This document shows positions 5,294 through 7,264 of a stretch of 7,264 nt of DNA, piece by piece. The DNA lies in NCBI GenBank assembly GCA_022571615.1, contig JACZXM010000142.1, forward strand, positions 1 to 7,264. Reading direction: 5' to 3'. The first letter of the stretch is position 1, and each line of letters opens with the position of its first letter. A model generated the notes under the pieces. It saw only the letters and a list, made by a program, of their open reading frames with translations, did no database searches and had not been told where the DNA came from. The position numbers were made by a program, and so were the translations under genes. This DNA comes from Acidobacteriota bacterium. GTDB taxonomy: Bacteria; Acidobacteriota; UBA890; WLXD01.

Positions 5294-6121
5294 ATGAACC
5301 GGCGGCAACTCGAGCAACGCGTCACGGATGCACTGGCCTCGGCAGATGATCGGCTGCTCGCTGCCTATCTCTTCGGCAGCGTCGCTCGCGGCACGGACTC
5401 ATCGAGCAGCGATGTCGATGTTGGCATCCTTCTGCGGACGGCACCTTCCGGTGAGCTCAACGATCTTCGATTCACGCTCGAAGGCGATCTCGAACGGGCC
5501 CTGGGCAGAAGAACGCAGATCGTCATTCTCAACGACGCGCCACCCGATCTCGTGCACCGCGTGCTGCGCGACAGCCGCCTGCTGTTGGATCATGACCGTG
5601 CGGCGCGGATCCGCTTCGAGGTCCGTGCGCGCAACGAGTACTTCGATCTCATCCCGATCCTCAACCGATATCGCAGGCGAGAGGGTGGCATCGGCATGAC
5701 CGATCCGGATCTGCTGGCCAAGAAACTCGCCTTCATCGAGACCTGCGTCGCGGAGCTTCGGCGTCTCGCGCGGCCTGAGATGATCAACACTGACATCCGC
5801 GAGCAGCGATTCGTCGAGCACACACTGCAGATCGCAATCCAGGCTGCCCAGGACGTGGCCTCCCATATCGTGTCCGACGAACGGCTGGGCGAACCGAGAA
5901 CCAATCGCGAGCTCTTCGATCTGCTTGTTCGCGCCGAGTGGCTCACCGAGTCGGAAGCCGCTCCCCTCCGCAACATGGTGGGATTCCGGAACATCCTCGT
6001 CCACGGCTATGGTGATGTCGATCTGTCGGTGGTGCAGGACGTGCTAGCGAACCACCTCGACGATCTTCTGCATTTCGCGGCGATCGTCCGAGCCAGGTTG
6101 CGGGAACCCGACAACGGATAA
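5294..6121 (+). CDS. MNT-HEPN fusion: MntA-type nucleotidyltransferase antitoxin fused in frame to HepT-type HEPN RNase toxin
   Basis: A single 275-residue protein joins two proteins normally encoded separately. Residues 1-130 are a minimal nucleotidyltransferase: GSVARGTDSSSSDVD at 28-42 fits the MntA GSX10DXD motif exactly (Gly28, Ser29, Asp40, Asp42). The domain ends with the typical RARNEYFDLIPIL and YRRR helix (111-129). After a linker EGGIG (130-134), residues 135-275 form a DUF86/HepT HEPN domain, from MTDPDLLAKKLAFIET to the RX4HXY motif RNILVHGY (Arg232, His237, Tyr239). In characterised MntA-HepT pairs the HEPN protein is an RNase, and MntA silences it by adding AMP units to the motif tyrosine. 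Here Tyr239 would be the target in cis or between fusion copies. The position of the third catalytic acid (VDLV motif) reads Gln75. The start at 5294 is chosen over an in-frame ATG at 5210, because the extra residues would run through the promoter. The HEPN ATG (5696) overlaps an out-of-frame TGA, a remnant of a two-gene layout or a sign of an indel. Confidence 0.93.
   Translation: MNRRQLEQRVTDALASADDRLLAAYLFGSVARGTDSSSSDVDVGILLRTAPSGELNDLRFTLEGDLERALGRRTQIVILNDAPPDLVHRVLRDSRLLLDHDRAARIRFEVRARNEYFDLIPILNRYRRREGGIGMTDPDLLAKKLAFIETCVAELRRLARPEMINTDIREQRFVEHTLQIAIQAAQDVASHIVSDERLGEPRTNRELFDLLVRAEWLTESEAAPLRNMVGFRNILVHGYGDVDLSVVQDVLANHLDDLLHFAAIVRARLREPDNG
5681..5698 (+). promoter_or_regulatory. 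Possible internal ribosome binding site and start for free HepT
   Basis: GAGGGTGG at 5681-5688 precedes the in-frame ATG at 5696-5698, where stand-alone HepT proteins normally begin (MTDPDLLAKK). The spacing of 7 to 11 bases is acceptable. Initiation here would give a separate 141-residue HEPN toxin in addition to the fusion. The ATG also overlaps an out-of-frame TGA (ATGA, 5696-5699), the usual arrangement of coupled mntA-hepT genes. Confidence 0.4.
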
Positions 6122-6163
6122 CCGCCACGTCAGGCAAGGTCCCGGGAAGGGCACCTTCGGCGG
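6122..6163. terminator. Nested inverted repeats between convergent fusion and recQ, possible weak bidirectional terminator
   Basis: AAGGT (6136-6140) and ACCTT (6153-6157) can pair around a 12-base loop, and CCGCC (6122-6126) and GGCGG (6159-6163) can pair outside it. The structure fills most of the 44-base gap between two converging genes. There is no T run on either strand and the internal loop is lopsided, so support is weak. Confidence 0.25.
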
Positions 6164-6165
6164 CG

Positions 6166-7264
6166 CTAGCTGGCAGGTTGCTGGGCGATGCACTCGAGGA
6201 ATGACGGGCCCAGGTTGGCGAGCTTTTTTTCGCCGACTCCGTGCACAGCGAGGAACTCGTCGGTCGTGGCGGGCTTGCGGCGCGCCATGTCGCGCAGGCT
6301 CACGTCGCTGAAGATGACGTACGGCGGCACGTTGCGTTCCCGCGCGAGGCGAGTGCGGAGCTCGCGTAGACGCTCGAACAGCTCGGTGTCGACGCCCTCC
6401 CAGGAGTCTGCCTCACGCCGCGTGGTGCGGGCTGCCCGCCGGGTTCGCACCGGCATCAGATGAACTCGTCGCTGATCGCGCAGGACCTCCATCGACGCCG
6501 GGTTCAGACGCAGCACCGGATAGTCACCGTCGGTGCGGTCGAGGAGCTCCTGGTCCAATAGCTGGAAGACCAGGTTCATGAGCTCCTTGCGGTTACGCTC
6601 CTTGAGCAGGCCCCAGGTGCTGAGGCGCTGGTGCCCGAGCGAGCGGATGCGTTCGGTGTCGCCGCCGCGCACCACATCGACCACGTGACCCATGCCGTAG
6701 GACTGTCCAACGCGCGCGATGCAGGAAAGAACGATCTGCGCCTCCCGGGTGCCGTCGACCAGGCCTTCGGTCTCGCCAAGGCACACATCGCAGGCGCCGC
6801 AGCCGTCCTCTTCTGGCGGCTCGTAGGTCTGGCCGAAGTACTCCGAGAGCGCTTTGTGGCGACAGTTGCCGGGGGTGCAGAACTTGCGGATTTCATCGAG
6901 CATGCCGAGCGCTGCCTCGAGCCCCTTGCTGCCGTCCTCGACCTCGGCGGCCCCGCGTTCGAGCACCGAGCGCCAGCGCAGTACGTCGGCAGGCGAATGC
7001 AGCAGGACGCACTCGGCCTCGAGCCCGTCGCGTCCGGCTCGGCCCGTTTCCTGTTGGTAGTGTTCGATCGACTTGGGACACGTGGCGTGGACGATGCATC
7101 GCACGTTGCTGCGGTCGATCCCCATGCCGAACGCCACCGTCGCCGCGACCACGTTGAGCGACTCGTCGGCGAACGCTTCCTGCGTCGCCGTCCGCTCGTC
7201 GGAGCTCAGGCCCGCATGATATGCCCGGGCCTGGATCCCCTCGGCGATCAGGTGATCGGCCATG
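6166..7264 (-). CDS. recQ: ATP-dependent DNA helicase RecQ, C-terminal part (5' end beyond the window)
   Basis: The visible 365 residues are the C-terminal part of a RecQ helicase, a 3'-to-5' DNA-unwinding enzyme of recombination and replication-fork repair. In order: the end of the second RecA-like lobe with YHAGLS (15-20), motif V AATVAFGMGIDRSNVR (40-55) and motif VI QQETGRAGRDG (70-80, arginine finger region). The zinc-binding subdomain follows, with Cys134 and CGACDVC (Cys155, Cys158, Cys161). Next comes an RQC winged helix from about 172 to 262 (GMGHVVDVVRGG resembles the usual GxGHLVDVLRG). An HRDC domain occupies about 292-362 (NVPPYVIFSD ... FLAVHGVGEKKL). The gap between the first two zinc cysteines is 21 residues against 17 in E. 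coli. The first visible Met is internal: the N-terminal helicase lobe with the Walker motifs lies outside. The gene ends with TAG at 6168-6166, facing the toxin-antitoxin fusion. Confidence 0.97.
   Translation of the reverse strand, partial: MADHLIAEGIQARAYHAGLSSDERTATQEAFADESLNVVAATVAFGMGIDRSNVRCIVHATCPKSIEHYQQETGRAGRDGLEAECVLLHSPADVLRWRSVLERGAAEVEDGSKGLEAALGMLDEIRKFCTPGNCRHKALSEYFGQTYEPPEEDGCGACDVCLGETEGLVDGTREAQIVLSCIARVGQSYGMGHVVDVVRGGDTERIRSLGHQRLSTWGLLKERNRKELMNLVFQLLDQELLDRTDGDYPVLRLNPASMEVLRDQRRVHLMPVRTRRAARTTRREADSWEGVDTELFERLRELRTRLARERNVPPYVIFSDVSLRDMARRKPATTDEFLAVHGVGEKKLANLGPSFLECIAQQPAS

Noticed and set aside
5399..6004. Minus-strand frame of about 200 codons opposite the MNT-HEPN fusion
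   Set aside because: It lies fully antisense to a gene with both family motifs intact; I see no recognisable domain or start signal.
7261..7263. The ATG at 7263-7261 as the true start of a short RecQ-like protein
   Set aside because: The sequence begins in the middle of the second helicase lobe; RecQ family members continue upstream, so the gene simply leaves the window.
1..7264. CRISPR array, tRNA, rRNA, insertion sequence or integrase
   Set aside because: I looked on both strands and saw no regularly spaced repeats, no cloverleaf with a conserved T-arm, and no transposase or recombinase motifs.

Overview
The window is GC-rich bacterial DNA (by eye about two-thirds G+C) with dense coding. 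The gene families point to a high-GC proteobacterium in the broad sense: a long-form FadE C-terminal domain, a YbaN/DUF454 membrane protein, a glycerol facilitator, a secreted M48 metallopeptidase, an MntA/HepT pair and RecQ. I cannot separate a gammaproteobacterial from a deltaproteobacterial/myxococcal-type host by reading alone.

Layout. (1) Positions 1 to about 456: two small, translationally coupled minus-strand genes of unknown function that run off the left edge. They are compact and more A/T-tolerant in codon use than the rest, which suggests phage or other foreign DNA. (2) About 440-1477, plus strand: the last ~180 residues of a FadE-type acyl-CoA dehydrogenase. It is decapitated where the foreign-looking genes begin, and is followed after 16 bases by a YbaN/DUF454 membrane protein. 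The loss of the FadE catalytic body at 440-456 is either a real insertion/rearrangement or a chimeric assembly join. (3) 1489-5186, minus strand: a 970-residue exported M48 metallopeptidase with an unusual second HExxH motif near its C-terminus, then 73 bases downstream a glycerol facilitator (GlpF). GlpF converges on the DUF454 gene with an 11-base gap. (4) 5187-5293: a divergent intergenic region with a perfect TATAAT box placed for a leaderless transcript, and two short palindromes. (5) 5294-6121, plus strand: a one-polypeptide fusion of an MntA-type nucleotidyltransferase antitoxin and a HepT-type HEPN RNase toxin, normally two genes. (6) 6166 to the right edge, minus strand: the C-terminal part of a RecQ helicase, convergent with the toxin-antitoxin fusion.

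The genes do not form one pathway. FadE and DUF454 look like one transcription unit of lipid/membrane character, and the peptidase and GlpF are co-directional but not obviously linked in function. The two most unusual items are the in-frame MNT-HEPN fusion with its probable leaderless promoter, and the two-HExxH peptidase. No stretch longer than 300 bases lacks a gene; the longest gap is the 107 bases before the toxin-antitoxin fusion. I saw no tRNA, rRNA, CRISPR array, transposase or integrase.
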